A stretch of DNA of 45,969 nucleotides, taken from the NCBI GenBank assembly GCA_902776615.1, contig CACYQU010000010.1, forward strand, positions 1-45,969, in the 5' to 3' direction. The notes beneath the pieces were generated by a model, which did no database searches, was not told the DNA's origin, and worked only from the letters and a program-made list of their open reading frames with translations. This DNA comes from an uncultured bacterium (GTDB lineage: Bacteria; Verrucomicrobiota; Kiritimatiellia; RFP12; UBA1067). The position numbers were made by a program, and so were the translations under genes. Each line of letters opens with the position of its first letter. The first letter of the stretch is position 1. This document shows positions 34,976 through 43,414 of the stretch, piece after piece.

Positions 34976-36720
34976 TGAAGACAACTGTGAAATACATTCT
35001 CGCCGCAGCTGCGGCGACGCTTGGCCTAGCGGATGCGTTCGGCCGTTCGCCGGTATCGCTGAATGGAAGCTGGGAGTTCCGCTTCGAGGCCGGAAAACCG
35101 CTGGAGGCGGTGGCCGATGCGACCTTTGTCTCGACGGATATTATAGCGGTGCCGGGCTGCTGGGATGTTCTGCCGAAGTGGTATCTGAAGCGAGGCACCG
35201 GGCTCTATCGGCGAACGTTCCGGCTTGACGAACCGGCTTCGAACGCATGGCTCGTCGTTGATGGGATGGGGTTGCGCGGTGATTTCAGAATCGATGGTCG
35301 CGCTCTAGGGGTGTATCCCTACCCTTATCTGCGCCTTGAAATACCAGTGGGTCCGCTTGCGGCTGGCGATCACGAGATTTTCGCCGCGTTGGACAACCGA
35401 TTTGACTGGGATTCGATGAAGCTCGCACGCCCTTATTACGACTTCTATTTTTACGGTGGCTTCTACCATGGCGTGTCGCTGGTGTTCGATAACCGCAAGC
35501 TCAGGGTGCGCACGCGCGACTATGCGACGGGAGCGGTCGAGATCGAGGTGGTGGGCTTTGCCGAAAGCGACTTTGACGCCACCCTCGTATTCGACGGCCG
35601 CAGCAAGGTTGAGGCTTCGTTCAGGAACTCGCGCGCCAGCGTGAGCGTGCCCGATTTCAAGTTGTGGTCGCCAAATGCGCCGAATCTCCATACTGTTGCG
35701 CTGGACGGCGTATCGGCGCGTTTCGGCATCCGCACCATCGAAGCGCGCGGGCGGAAGCTGTTTCTCAATGGCGAGGAAATTTTTCTGAAGGGCGTCAACC
35801 GCCATGAATCGGACGCCTCCCTCGGCGCGGCGACGGTCGAAAGCCAGATGCTCGTCGACATACAGCACGTCAAAGAGCTTGGCGCGAACTTCATACGCGG
35901 TGCGCATTATCCGCAATCGCAGAGGTTTCTGGGCCTTTGCGACGAATGCGGACTCATGGTCTGGGAGGAGTCTCTTGGATGGGGCAATGGACAGAACTAC
36001 ACCGCAATTGACGGCGTGGACGAGTGCGCCGACGAGGGCTTCATCGCCGCGCAGATATTTCAAACGCGCGAAATGGTGCGCGCAAGCTTCAACCATCCTT
36101 CCGTGGTGATCTTTGGTTTTCTGAACGAGCCTGGCGGATATTCGGAGACCACAAAATCGCTTGTGGATGCTCTCGTGTCCGTCGTGAAAGAGGAGGATTC
36201 GGGGCGGCTCGTCACATTCGCATGCAATCGCTGGAAGAACGACATCTCCAATGAATCCACCGACATAATCGCGTTCAACTCCTATCCCGGCACAATCCCA
36301 TGCTGTCCGGGCGAACCCGACGATCTCAAGGGAAAGGTGGCGGATTCTGCAACCCAGGGCTTTAACACCATAGTGGCTCGCTTCCGCGAAAGATACCCTG
36401 ACAAGACGATAATCGTGTCGGAATCCGGGTGCGGCGGACTGTACGGACTTCACGATCCCGCTGCAGGCTGGATGAGCGAAGAGTTTCAGGATGAATATCT
36501 CGGCGATATACTTGAAACGCTTTTTTCCAACAGCGACGTGGCGGGTTATGCCATCTGGCAACTGAACGATACGCGCACATACCACCGCAACAGCCGCAAT
36601 CAGCCGGCAAAACAGTTGGCAGGCTTTAGCATTGCAGGTCTGTACGATGTGCAGCGTCGCGCGAAAAAAGCCGTCGAGACGGTTCGCCGCTATTTCATGC
36701 GCCAACCGTCGCCGCGATAG
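34975..36720 (+). CDS. Secreted glycoside hydrolase family 2 enzyme
   Basis: The 581-residue protein has a signal peptide (about 1-22). A jelly-roll sugar-binding domain (SLNGSWEFRFEAG to LVFDN, about 28-165) and an immunoglobulin-like domain (about 166-255) precede a TIM barrel. The barrel carries the GH2 landmarks GVNRHE(S)D, ANFIRGAHYPQS, the acid/base Glu in GFLNEPGG, and the nucleophile Glu in IIVSESGCGG. Compact size and the NEP/SE-S-G context favour beta-glucuronidase- or beta-galactosidase-type activity. No polysaccharide-locus transporter is adjacent. Confidence 0.9.
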   Translation: MKTTVKYILAAAAATLGLADAFGRSPVSLNGSWEFRFEAGKPLEAVADATFVSTDIIAVPGCWDVLPKWYLKRGTGLYRRTFRLDEPASNAWLVVDGMGLRGDFRIDGRALGVYPYPYLRLEIPVGPLAAGDHEIFAALDNRFDWDSMKLARPYYDFYFYGGFYHGVSLVFDNRKLRVRTRDYATGAVEIEVVGFAESDFDATLVFDGRSKVEASFRNSRASVSVPDFKLWSPNAPNLHTVALDGVSARFGIRTIEARGRKLFLNGEEIFLKGVNRHESDASLGAATVESQMLVDIQHVKELGANFIRGAHYPQSQRFLGLCDECGLMVWEESLGWGNGQNYTAIDGVDECADEGFIAAQIFQTREMVRASFNHPSVVIFGFLNEPGGYSETTKSLVDALVSVVKEEDSGRLVTFACNRWKNDISNESTDIIAFNSYPGTIPCCPGEPDDLKGKVADSATQGFNTIVARFRERYPDKTIIVSESGCGGLYGLHDPAAGWMSEEFQDEYLGDILETLFSNSDVAGYAIWQLNDTRTYHRNSRNQPAKQLAGFSIAGLYDVQRRAKKAVETVRRYFMRQPSPR

Positions 36721-36757
36721 CGCACGGGCTTTCGCGCACGATGGATCGGAAAGAATT

Positions 36758-36766
36758 TGGTATAAT
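36758..36766 (+). promoter_or_regulatory. Extended -10 promoter for mrp
   Basis: TGGTATAAT lies 29 nt before the mrp ATG, with AAAGG close to the start codon. No good -35 was seen. Confidence 0.7.
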
Positions 36767-36795
36767 ACGCGCCTTGCAAGAAAGGGTAAAGGAAA

Positions 36796-37617
36796 ATGGC
36801 GGAAGATTGCACACACAACTGCTCTACCTGCGGCAAGAACTGCGGCGAGAGAAAGGAAGAATTCGACTTTTCTGCGAAGTTGAACGCGGCGTCAAAAGTA
36901 AACAAGGTGATTGCCGTGGCAAGCGGCAAGGGAGGAGTCGGCAAGAGTTTTGTATCGACAATGCTCGCCGTATCAGCGATGCGTCAAGGGAAACGGGTCG
37001 GCATTCTTGATGCTGACATCACAGGGCCGTCAATTCCCAAGGCGTTCGGACTTTCCGGCGGTACGTATCAGAATCCGGACGGAATAGAGCCGTCCACTTC
37101 AAACGGCGGCATACGCGTAATGTCTCTGAACATGCTTGTCGAAGATCCATCCGATCCTGTAGTATGGCGAGGGCCGGTGATCGCCGGTGCGGTAAAGCAG
37201 TTCTGGACCGATGTGCATTGGGGCGAACTCGATTTGATGATAGTGGATATGCCGCCTGGTACAGGCGATGTGCCGCTTACAGTGTTTCAGTCGCTGCCTG
37301 TGGATGGAATAGTGGTAGTTACCAGTCCGCAGGAACTTGTCGAGATGATCGTTTCGAAGTCGGTTAAGATGGCGGAGATGATGAAGAAGCCGATTCTTGG
37401 GCTGGTCGAGAACATGAGCTATGCGACGTGTCCAGACTGCAACCGCAAGATAGAGCTTTTTGGCGCATCGAAAGCGGATGCAATGGCGCGGCGTTTCAAT
37501 ATTCCTGCTGTTGTGAGACTGCCTGTCAATCCGTCCTATGCGGCATCGGTCGATGCTGGAGCGGCCGAACTGGTGGAAATCCCCGAATTCGACGACTTCG
37601 CAGCCAAAGTGCTCTAA
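36796..37617 (+). CDS. mrp: Mrp/ApbC-type iron-sulfur carrier ATPase
   Basis: The 273-residue P-loop ATPase of the Mrp/NBP35 family delivers Fe-S clusters to target enzymes. The N-terminus has a cysteine cluster (C5, C9, C12, C16 in CTHNCSTCGKNC), as in NBP35-type proteins. The deviant Walker A is GKGGVGKS, followed by DADITGPS, VDMPPGTGD and the cluster-binding CPDC (CxxC) in the C-terminal third. The MIP18-like domain of longer Mrp proteins is missing. The gene has its own promoter and faces the convergent beta-CASP gene. Confidence 0.92.
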   Translation: MAEDCTHNCSTCGKNCGERKEEFDFSAKLNAASKVNKVIAVASGKGGVGKSFVSTMLAVSAMRQGKRVGILDADITGPSIPKAFGLSGGTYQNPDGIEPSTSNGGIRVMSLNMLVEDPSDPVVWRGPVIAGAVKQFWTDVHWGELDLMIVDMPPGTGDVPLTVFQSLPVDGIVVVTSPQELVEMIVSKSVKMAEMMKKPILGLVENMSYATCPDCNRKIELFGASKADAMARRFNIPAVVRLPVNPSYAASVDAGAAELVEIPEFDDFAAKVL

Positions 37618-37722
37618 CGGCCCGTTTCGCCGCCTTCGCCACATTTGATTAAAACCGACCTGTCTCCGCCAAGAGTAGGCTTCCCGCCGGGTGCTCGGTG
37701 TCAGTCGTTGGTTTGGGCTTTG

Positions 37723-39123
37723 CTAGTCGAACTTATATGTTTGGCCGGGAAGGGGGGCAACCGCGCTCTGAACGCCTTGATCCTTGAGAAGCTCGACCAT
37801 CGCCGAGACTTTCTCTGGCTCGCCGTGGACGGCGAACGCGTGGCGAACGTTGTCTTTGATTTCGCGTATCCATTCGGTGAGGCCTTCGCGGTCGGCGTGG
37901 GCCGAGAGGGCGTTGATTACATCCACCTTCGCCCTTAGCGGAACTTCTTCGCCGAGAACTTTGATGGTTTCTCGCTGCTCCACGATTCGCCTACCAAGCG
38001 TGTTTTCGGCCTGGAAACCGACGATGAGGATTATGTTGTCTTCGTCCTGCGCACAGTGCTTCAGGTGGTGCAGTACGCGCCCGCCTTCGCACATTCCGCT
38101 TGCGGCGATTATGATCATCGGCCCCGGCGCGTCGTTCAGAGCCATAGACTCCTGGGGCGTGCCAACGAAGGTCATGTCGGGATAGGACAGCGGATCCTTC
38201 CCCGCCGCAAGCATCGCGCGCGCTTCGTCGTTGTAGACCTCGCGATGGTATGCGTAGATGCGTGTAGCCTTCTGCGAGAGTGGCGAATCTATGTATACCT
38301 TCACCTCGCGCGGAACCTTGCCACGCTCGCGCAGTTTGTTGAGATAGTATATAATCTGCTGCGTTCGCCCGACGGAGAACGCGGGGATCAGGAGCTTGGA
38401 GTTGTGGCGGTCTATGTATTTAAGGTGGCGCTCAAGCCTAAGCTCCACATCGTCCGCCGACGGATGGTAGCGATCGGCATATGTGGACTCCACGAGAAGT
38501 ATGTCCGCTCCCGCCGGGTATTCAAAGTGGCGCAGGATCGGCTGGTTTGGCTGACCGAGGTCGCCCGAGAAGAGGAGACGATGGTTGTGGCCGTGGTCCG
38601 CGCGTATGTCGAGCTGCACGAGGGCGGATCCAAGGATGTGCCCGGCGTTGAAGAATTCGAGCGTGATGCCGCGCGCGATTTCGCGCGGTTCGTGCATGTG
38701 GGTCGGCGTGAAAAGCTGCATGAGCGCATTGACATCCGACTCTTCGTACAGCGGCTCGAACAGCTTTTTGCCAGCCCGCTTGCGTTTCTTGTTTATGTAT
38801 TCCAGATCGCGCTTCTGGAGGAAACACGAATCGCGCAGCATCACGTCGCACAATTCCACAGTGGACTGGCGTGCGAATACACGGCCGCGAAACCCCTGGC
38901 GCACAAGCTGCGGCAGATTGCCCGAGTGGTCGATATGGGCGTGGGAGAGAATGACGTAATCGATCGTCTTCGGATCGAGCGGGAGGTTTCGGTTCTTTTC
39001 GAACGCCTCCTTGCGGTGCCCTTGATAGAGCCCGCAGTCGAGCAGGATTCGTTTGCCGTTCGCTTCGACGAGGTGCATTGAACCCGTCGTGGTCTGTGCC
39101 GCGCCATAGAAAGTGATTTTCAT
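37723..39123 (-). CDS. Beta-CASP metallo-beta-lactamase ribonuclease-like protein
   Basis: The 466-residue protein is the only confident reverse-strand gene. MBL motifs are LDCGLYQG, LSHAHIDHSGNLP (HxHxDH), the GHILGSA histidine and FSGDLGQ. The beta-CASP domain and RNA-specificity end follow (IIAASGMCEGGRVLHHLKH, SAHADREGL, VHGEPE). Such proteins are related to CPSF-73/archaeal CPSF and act as RNA endo- or exonucleases. The start at 39123 is chosen because the family N-terminus (MKITFYGAAQTTTGSMHL) begins there; the frame is open further to 39219. The ATG is 7 nt after a -10 box, so the mRNA is probably leaderless. The 37618-37722 gap to mrp shows no clear terminator. Confidence 0.9.
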   Translation of the reverse strand: MKITFYGAAQTTTGSMHLVEANGKRILLDCGLYQGHRKEAFEKNRNLPLDPKTIDYVILSHAHIDHSGNLPQLVRQGFRGRVFARQSTVELCDVMLRDSCFLQKRDLEYINKKRKRAGKKLFEPLYEESDVNALMQLFTPTHMHEPREIARGITLEFFNAGHILGSALVQLDIRADHGHNHRLLFSGDLGQPNQPILRHFEYPAGADILLVESTYADRYHPSADDVELRLERHLKYIDRHNSKLLIPAFSVGRTQQIIYYLNKLRERGKVPREVKVYIDSPLSQKATRIYAYHREVYNDEARAMLAAGKDPLSYPDMTFVGTPQESMALNDAPGPMIIIAASGMCEGGRVLHHLKHCAQDEDNIILIVGFQAENTLGRRIVEQRETIKVLGEEVPLRAKVDVINALSAHADREGLTEWIREIKDNVRHAFAVHGEPEKVSAMVELLKDQGVQSAVAPLPGQTYKFD

Positions 39124-39130
39124 AACTGGT

Positions 39131-39159
39131 ATTTTACCACCTTTTCCGTTTTGGTTCAA
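39131..39159 (-). promoter_or_regulatory. Promoter of the beta-CASP gene
   Basis: Read on the minus strand: TTGAAC (39159-39154), a 17-bp spacer, and TAAAAT (39136-39131) preceded by TGG. Seven nt separate the -10 from the ATG. Confidence 0.7.
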
Positions 39160-39230
39160 GTGCGCAACCATGCGTAAGCCCGAAGCCTCGGCTGTGCAGT
39201 CGTGCGCATTCCCACACATGGGGGAATTTA

Positions 39231-39239
39231 TGGTATACT
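39231..39239 (+). promoter_or_regulatory. Extended -10 promoter for the MFS gene
   Basis: TGGTATACT, divergent from the beta-CASP promoter about 95 bp away. The first ATG downstream (39248) opens a 13-codon frame; the transporter ATG is at 39286. Confidence 0.68.
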
Positions 39240-39247
39240 ATCGTGTC

Positions 39248-39289
39248 ATGCAACCCCATGTAAAGGAAGGAACGTGCGATAAGCTATGA
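39248..39289 (+). CDS. Possible 13-codon leader peptide
   Basis: A frame of 13 codons (MQPHVKEGTCDKL) opens 8 nt after the -10 box. Its TGA stop overlaps the transporter ATG as ATGA, the coupling seen between real genes in this window. A purine-rich Shine-Dalgarno-like stretch (AAAGGAAGG, 39263-39271) lies inside it, 15 nt before the transporter start. It may be a leader that couples translation of the transporter, or chance. Confidence 0.35.
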   Translation: MQPHVKEGTCDKL

Positions 39290-40530
39290 AAAGATTCACA
39301 CGGGCGGTTCTGCCAGCGTTCATGCTGGCGGTTTCAGTTGGTCAGATTTACGCATTCACGAATTTTTCGACAGAGATTGCGAATTACATAGGCAGTACCC
39401 AAAAACAGGTGCAATTTGCGTTTTCGCTTGGCATCTTTTTCCTTGGCATGGGTGCGGCGTTCTTCGGAAAGATCGTCGAGCGCAACATACGCCTTTCCAC
39501 CATCATAGGTACGACGCTCTTCCTGTCCGGCCTCTGCGTAACGGGGATCGGCATAACGACGAAGTCTCTCGCACTCATATACCTTGGCTACGGCTTTCTC
39601 GTCGGTACTGGAACTGGCGTCATCTACATATCGCCAGTCAAGACGATGATGCTGTGGTTCCCTGAGCACAAGGCCATCGCCGCGGCGCTGCCGATCATAT
39701 CGTTCGGTCTGGGGTCTACACTTTCCACGATAGTGTACAAGGGTTTTGGCTTTGGCTGCGCCGAGTCGCTTTTTTCCTTGAGGTTTCTTGGATTCTACGA
39801 TTATTTCAGCGTTGCGGCCGGTGGCCTTGGGATAGCAAAGGTGTTCTATGCGTTTGCCATGTTCTACGCGATTCCGATGATCGTCGCTTCGATGCTGCTC
39901 AAAAAGCCCCGCGTTGAGGTGCAGAGCTTTGGCCATGGCATACCGGGGTTGGAGTTCAAGTACGCCCAGCTTGCGAAGGACTCGTTCTTTCTCAGGGCGT
40001 GGCTTTTCATGTTCCTCAACATATCGGCCGGCTTGTGCTTGATTCCGCTTGCGAAGCAGATGATGAAATCCCCGGCTGTAGGGTATTCAGAGGGAATCAT
40101 TACTGCTGTAATCGCTCTTTGCGGACTCATGAACGGTGGCGGGCGCTTCCTGTTCGCATGGTGGTCGGACAGGCTCAGCCACAGAATCGACATCCTCCTG
40201 ATAATCCTTTCCATCTCGGCCGGCATAATGACCCTCAGCTTCTGGCCGCCGATGATAGGTCTTGCGCTGCTGGTGATAAACGCTTGCTATGGCGCAGGCT
40301 TCTCGGTGATACCCGCAATTCTTGCCGACCACTATGGCATGACCAACATCTCCAAGATTCACGGTGCGGTTTTGTCGGCGTGGGGTTTTGCCGGGTTGGC
40401 GGGCAACCAGGCCGCCATGTTTGTGAAAGGGCAGTTCGGCGGTGATGCGGCGGTAGTCGCAATGCTTGTCGTCGTGTATCTTGCCAATCTTGCGAACGCA
40501 CTGACGCTGCGCGGCGCAAAGTCGCACTGA
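39286..40530 (+). CDS. OFA-like major facilitator transporter
   Basis: The 414-residue membrane protein has about 12 hydrophobic helices. The first half carries GQIYAFTNF and the loop GYGFLVGTGTGVIYISPVKTMMLWFPEHKAIAAAL, a form typical of the oxalate/formate antiporter (OFA) branch of the MFS (GxGxGxxY, WFPxxxGxAxG). Substrates of the OFA group are small carboxylates such as oxalate, formate or pyruvate; the one used here is unknown. It is divergent from the beta-CASP gene and may be coupled to a short leader frame. Confidence 0.85.
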   Translation: MKRFTRAVLPAFMLAVSVGQIYAFTNFSTEIANYIGSTQKQVQFAFSLGIFFLGMGAAFFGKIVERNIRLSTIIGTTLFLSGLCVTGIGITTKSLALIYLGYGFLVGTGTGVIYISPVKTMMLWFPEHKAIAAALPIISFGLGSTLSTIVYKGFGFGCAESLFSLRFLGFYDYFSVAAGGLGIAKVFYAFAMFYAIPMIVASMLLKKPRVEVQSFGHGIPGLEFKYAQLAKDSFFLRAWLFMFLNISAGLCLIPLAKQMMKSPAVGYSEGIITAVIALCGLMNGGGRFLFAWWSDRLSHRIDILLIILSISAGIMTLSFWPPMIGLALLVINACYGAGFSVIPAILADHYGMTNISKIHGAVLSAWGFAGLAGNQAAMFVKGQFGGDAAVVAMLVVVYLANLANALTLRGAKSH

Positions 40531-40554
40531 CGCAACATTGGAGTTCAACAGGGC

Positions 40555-41046
40555 GTGCTTGTGTACAATTCATTTTTCCTTGCAGCCATAGAACATGCGG
40601 AGTTCTGGGAGATTTTCGCGTCAAAGTGGTTTTGGTGCGGACTTGGCGGCTGGATAGTGGCGTCTCTCATAAAGATGGTGATCGCCGCGTGGCGCACGCA
40701 CGAGTTCGATTTTGTGTATTTGGTGTCCACGGGCGGCATGCCGTCAAGTCATTCCGCCACAGTCGCGGGCATCGCTTTCGGCATTGGCTACACCGAGGGA
40801 TTCGGTACGCCTATCGCCACGCTGGCTGTTGCTTTCGCCGTGATAACCATGCTTGACGCCGCTACCGTCCGACGCGCCGCCGGCGAGCATGCGAAGGTTC
40901 TCAATGCAATAGTGCGTGACATAAAGGAGCTCAAGTTCAAGCCGAAGGAGCGCTTCCGCGAACTTCTCGGACATACTCGCAAGGAAGTTCTCTGGGGGAT
41001 GGTGACAGGAATCGCGTGGGCGACGCTCGTGTGCCATTTATGGTAA
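40555..41046 (+). CDS. DUF212 (YuiD-like) membrane protein
   Basis: The 163-residue membrane protein is related to the PAP2 acid phosphatase/haloperoxidase group. It has a helix around WFWCGLGGWIVASLIKMVIAAW, the motif STGGMPSSHSATVAGIAFGIG (PSSH with the catalytic-type His) and LDAATVRRAAGEHAKVLN, matching DUF212/YuiD proteins. The start is GTG at 40555 with a weak GGAG upstream; GTG 40561 is a possible alternative. The tgt promoter overlaps its last codons. The role of the family is poorly known. Confidence 0.85.
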   Translation: MLVYNSFFLAAIEHAEFWEIFASKWFWCGLGGWIVASLIKMVIAAWRTHEFDFVYLVSTGGMPSSHSATVAGIAFGIGYTEGFGTPIATLAVAFAVITMLDAATVRRAAGEHAKVLNAIVRDIKELKFKPKERFRELLGHTRKEVLWGMVTGIAWATLVCHLW

Positions 41047-41049
41047 AAT
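41041..41049 (+). promoter_or_regulatory. Extended -10 promoter for tgt
   Basis: TGGTAAAAT spans the TAA stop of the DUF212 gene (41044-41046). The tgt ATG at 41059 is 9 nt after the box. No Shine-Dalgarno fits in between. Confidence 0.68.
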
Positions 41050-41058
41050 ATCTCTTCC

Positions 41059-42165
41059 ATGGGTTTTGAAGTCATAAAGACGGATTCGCGCACCAAGGCG
41101 CGGCTTGGACTGCTCACGACGGCGCACGGCGTCGTCGAAACCCCGGTTTTCATGGATGTCGGCACGCAAGGCACGGTGAAGGCCCTTGAGCCGCGCGATC
41201 TGGAGGAGAATGGTGCGCAGGTCGTTTTGGGCAACACCTACCATTTGATGTTAAGGCCGGGGCCGGACGTGATAGCCGCCGCCGGCGGGCTTCATCAATT
41301 CATGCGGTGGAACGGCCCCATACTCACGGACTCCGGCGGCTTCCAGGTGTTTTCCCTCGCGAAGATGCGCAAGATAACAGAGGAGGGGTGCCGCTTCAAC
41401 TCCCATCTCGACGGGCACGAGTTTTTTCTGGGCCCGAAAGAGTCGATGTCGATGCAGCGCGTGCTGGGCAGCGATATAGCGATGGTGTTCGACGAGTGCC
41501 TGCCGTATCCGTGCGACCGGGAGCGCGCGGAAAAGTCCGTCGAGCAGACCCTGCGCTGGGCCAAAGCCTCCAAGGACCAGCCTCATGCCGAAGGGCAGCT
41601 TGTCTTCGGAATAGTGCAGGGCGGGGTTTACGACGACCTGCGCCGCCATTGCGCCGAGGAGTTGGTCAAGATAGGCTTTGACGGCTACGCCATAGGCGGT
41701 GTATCGGTCGGCGAACCCGAAGAGTTCATGTACAAGGCGGTGGACGCCAGCGAGCCATTCCTGCCCAAGGATAGTCCAAGGTATGTCATGGGTCTTGGCG
41801 TCATGCATCAGATGGCCGAATGCGTCGCGCGCGGGGTTGACATGTTCGACTGCGTAATACCTACCCGGGTCGCTCGGCACGGCACGGCAATAACCCGAAA
41901 GGGGAATGTCGCCATAAAGGCGGCCAAGTGGATATTCGACCAGGGGCCGGTGGAGGAAGGGTGCGAATGCTACTGCTGCAGAAACTTCACCCGCAGCTAT
42001 GTGCGCCACTTGCTGAACGCCGGCGAGATACTTGGCCTGAGGCTTTTGACGATACACAATGTTTTTGCTTTAAACCGGTTTATGAAGGATATGCGTTCGG
42101 CTATCGCCGGCGGATCCTTCGCCGAATGGAAAGAACAGATACGAAAGGACACATGCCATGAATGA
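41059..42165 (+). CDS. tgt: Queuine tRNA-ribosyltransferase
   Basis: Tgt swaps guanine 34 of GUN-anticodon tRNAs for preQ1 on the way to queuosine. The 368-residue protein has GTQGTVKAL, NTYHLMLRPG, LTDSGGFQVFSL with the general acid/base Asp, FGIVQGGVY, and MFDCVIPTR with the nucleophile Asp. The zinc site is CECYCC followed by the LLTIHN histidine. Translation appears leaderless, as the ATG lies 9 nt after a -10 box. yajC overlaps the 3' end by 8 nt, the usual tgt-yajC order. Confidence 0.96.
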   Translation: MGFEVIKTDSRTKARLGLLTTAHGVVETPVFMDVGTQGTVKALEPRDLEENGAQVVLGNTYHLMLRPGPDVIAAAGGLHQFMRWNGPILTDSGGFQVFSLAKMRKITEEGCRFNSHLDGHEFFLGPKESMSMQRVLGSDIAMVFDECLPYPCDRERAEKSVEQTLRWAKASKDQPHAEGQLVFGIVQGGVYDDLRRHCAEELVKIGFDGYAIGGVSVGEPEEFMYKAVDASEPFLPKDSPRYVMGLGVMHQMAECVARGVDMFDCVIPTRVARHGTAITRKGNVAIKAAKWIFDQGPVEEGCECYCCRNFTRSYVRHLLNAGEILGLRLLTIHNVFALNRFMKDMRSAIAGGSFAEWKEQIRKDTCHE

Positions 42166-42505
42166 AACCACATCCACGGAAATCCAGCCCGCTACCCCTG
42201 CAGAGGGTGCCGCCGCGCCAGCCCAGCAGCCTGGCGGAATGGGCATGCTGGTGCCGATGCTGCTCATACTCGCGATATTCTACTTCATGATGATCCGTCC
42301 GCAGCAGCGCAAGGAGAAGGAGCGCCGCAAGATGATCGACAACCTCCGCGCCGGCGCGAAGGTCGTCTTCGCCGGTGGACTCATGGGGACGATTACAGAA
42401 GCCGCCGAGAAGACTTTCAAGGTCGAGATTGCGCCGGGCACTGTGATTGAGATCGCGCGCGAGAGCGTTTCTGGCGTTGTGCCGGAGGCTGCGCCTGCAA
42501 AGTAG
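42158..42505 (+). CDS. yajC: Preprotein translocase subunit YajC
   Basis: YajC is the small single-helix partner of SecDF. The 115-residue protein has a Pro/Ala/Gln-rich N-terminus and the helix MLVPMLLILAIFYFMMIRPQQRKEKERRKM. The conserved LRAGAKVVFAGGLMGTITEAAE of the soluble part follows. It overlaps tgt by 8 nt. In many genomes secD-secF follow; here a LysM protein gene lies 3 nt after it. Confidence 0.93.
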   Translation: MNETTSTEIQPATPAEGAAAPAQQPGGMGMLVPMLLILAIFYFMMIRPQQRKEKERRKMIDNLRAGAKVVFAGGLMGTITEAAEKTFKVEIAPGTVIEIARESVSGVVPEAAPAK

Positions 42506-42508
42506 TCG

Positions 42509-43411
42509 ATGGCGTTTGCGCAGGGAAAATTCGGCGTAGAGTACAATATGGACAGACGCGACGATGATTCGCCGAGTCTGTTGCTGAAGTCTCTTGCAGT
42601 CGTATTCCTTGTTGCGCTTGTTTCTTTGGCGGCGACGTTGATCTCCCGCCGGAAATCCACCGCGCCGATCGAGCCGATCGTGGCGCCGCAAGCCGGGCTT
42701 GGGTCTGACTTGTCGTCAGAAAACAAGACGAACGCGGTGCAAGCGCTGGCGGCTAGCGGTGTGTCGGTGAAGGGGGCGGAGATGGAGCTTCCGCCTCCCG
42801 AAAAGATACAGCCTGCCGGCGACGCAAAGCGTCCGCCGAAGGTGCGCAACCTTCTGTTGCGCCTCGAAGAGGCCGAGCGCCGCAAGGATATTGCAATGGC
42901 GATATCCACCATCGAGCAGTTGCGGGCTCTTCCGGGCGATATGGCGGCAGACCTTGACGATTCGCTGGCAAGGCGGCTTGGCGTGCTGAATATGCGCAGT
43001 CTGTTCGGACGTGAAAAGTCGCCGTGGGTTAGAGATGTGGAGATTCGCCGCGGCGACAATGCGTCTCGAATTGCGCATGAGCACGGTTCGACTCTAGCCT
43101 CGCTCAAGAAGCTCAATGAAGGCGATGTCGACAAGCTGATAGCGGGAAAGACGCTTCGCGTCATGGATCATCCGCGATTCAGTCTTGTCGTGTACCGCCG
43201 CACACGCATCGCCGATCTCTCGTTGAACGGCAAGTTCTTCAAGCGCTACTATCTCACCGGCGAAGTCAAAGGCGAGGTCGGCGCATATGAAGTGCCGGAG
43301 CGTACGCGGCACATGTGGTCCGAGAGGGGAATAGCACTCAATCCGGCCGACCGGGCCGAACTTGAGATGCTTCTGCCTCGCGGGGCGGCGGTTTTGATCG
43401 CGGAGCTGTAG
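42509..43411 (+). CDS. LysM protein with degenerate L,D-transpeptidase-like tail
   Basis: The 300-residue protein has a membrane helix (about 27-45), a charged linker, and a LysM domain (about 175-220, VEIRRGDNASRIA to LIAGKTLRVMD). The tail (about 221-300) follows the order of L,D-transpeptidase (YkuD) domains: FSLVVYRRTRIADLSLNGKFFKRYYL, then SERGIALNPADRAELEMLLPRGAAVLI (271 onward). The family has SxGCIRMxxxDxxELxxLxPxGTxVxI there. The catalytic Cys and following Arg are missing (GIAL for GCIR), and the HGT-type region is absent, so it should not be an active transpeptidase. Start 42509 lacks a ribosome site; ATG 42548 (M14) would give a neater N-terminus. Confidence 0.68.
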   Translation: MAFAQGKFGVEYNMDRRDDDSPSLLLKSLAVVFLVALVSLAATLISRRKSTAPIEPIVAPQAGLGSDLSSENKTNAVQALAASGVSVKGAEMELPPPEKIQPAGDAKRPPKVRNLLLRLEEAERRKDIAMAISTIEQLRALPGDMAADLDDSLARRLGVLNMRSLFGREKSPWVRDVEIRRGDNASRIAHEHGSTLASLKKLNEGDVDKLIAGKTLRVMDHPRFSLVVYRRTRIADLSLNGKFFKRYYLTGEVKGEVGAYEVPERTRHMWSERGIALNPADRAELEMLLPRGAAVLIAEL

Positions 43412-43414
43412 CGT

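Noticed and set aside
37784-39081. Forward-strand frames opposite the beta-CASP gene
   Set aside because: The reverse strand carries all MBL and beta-CASP motifs in order; the forward frames show no family features.
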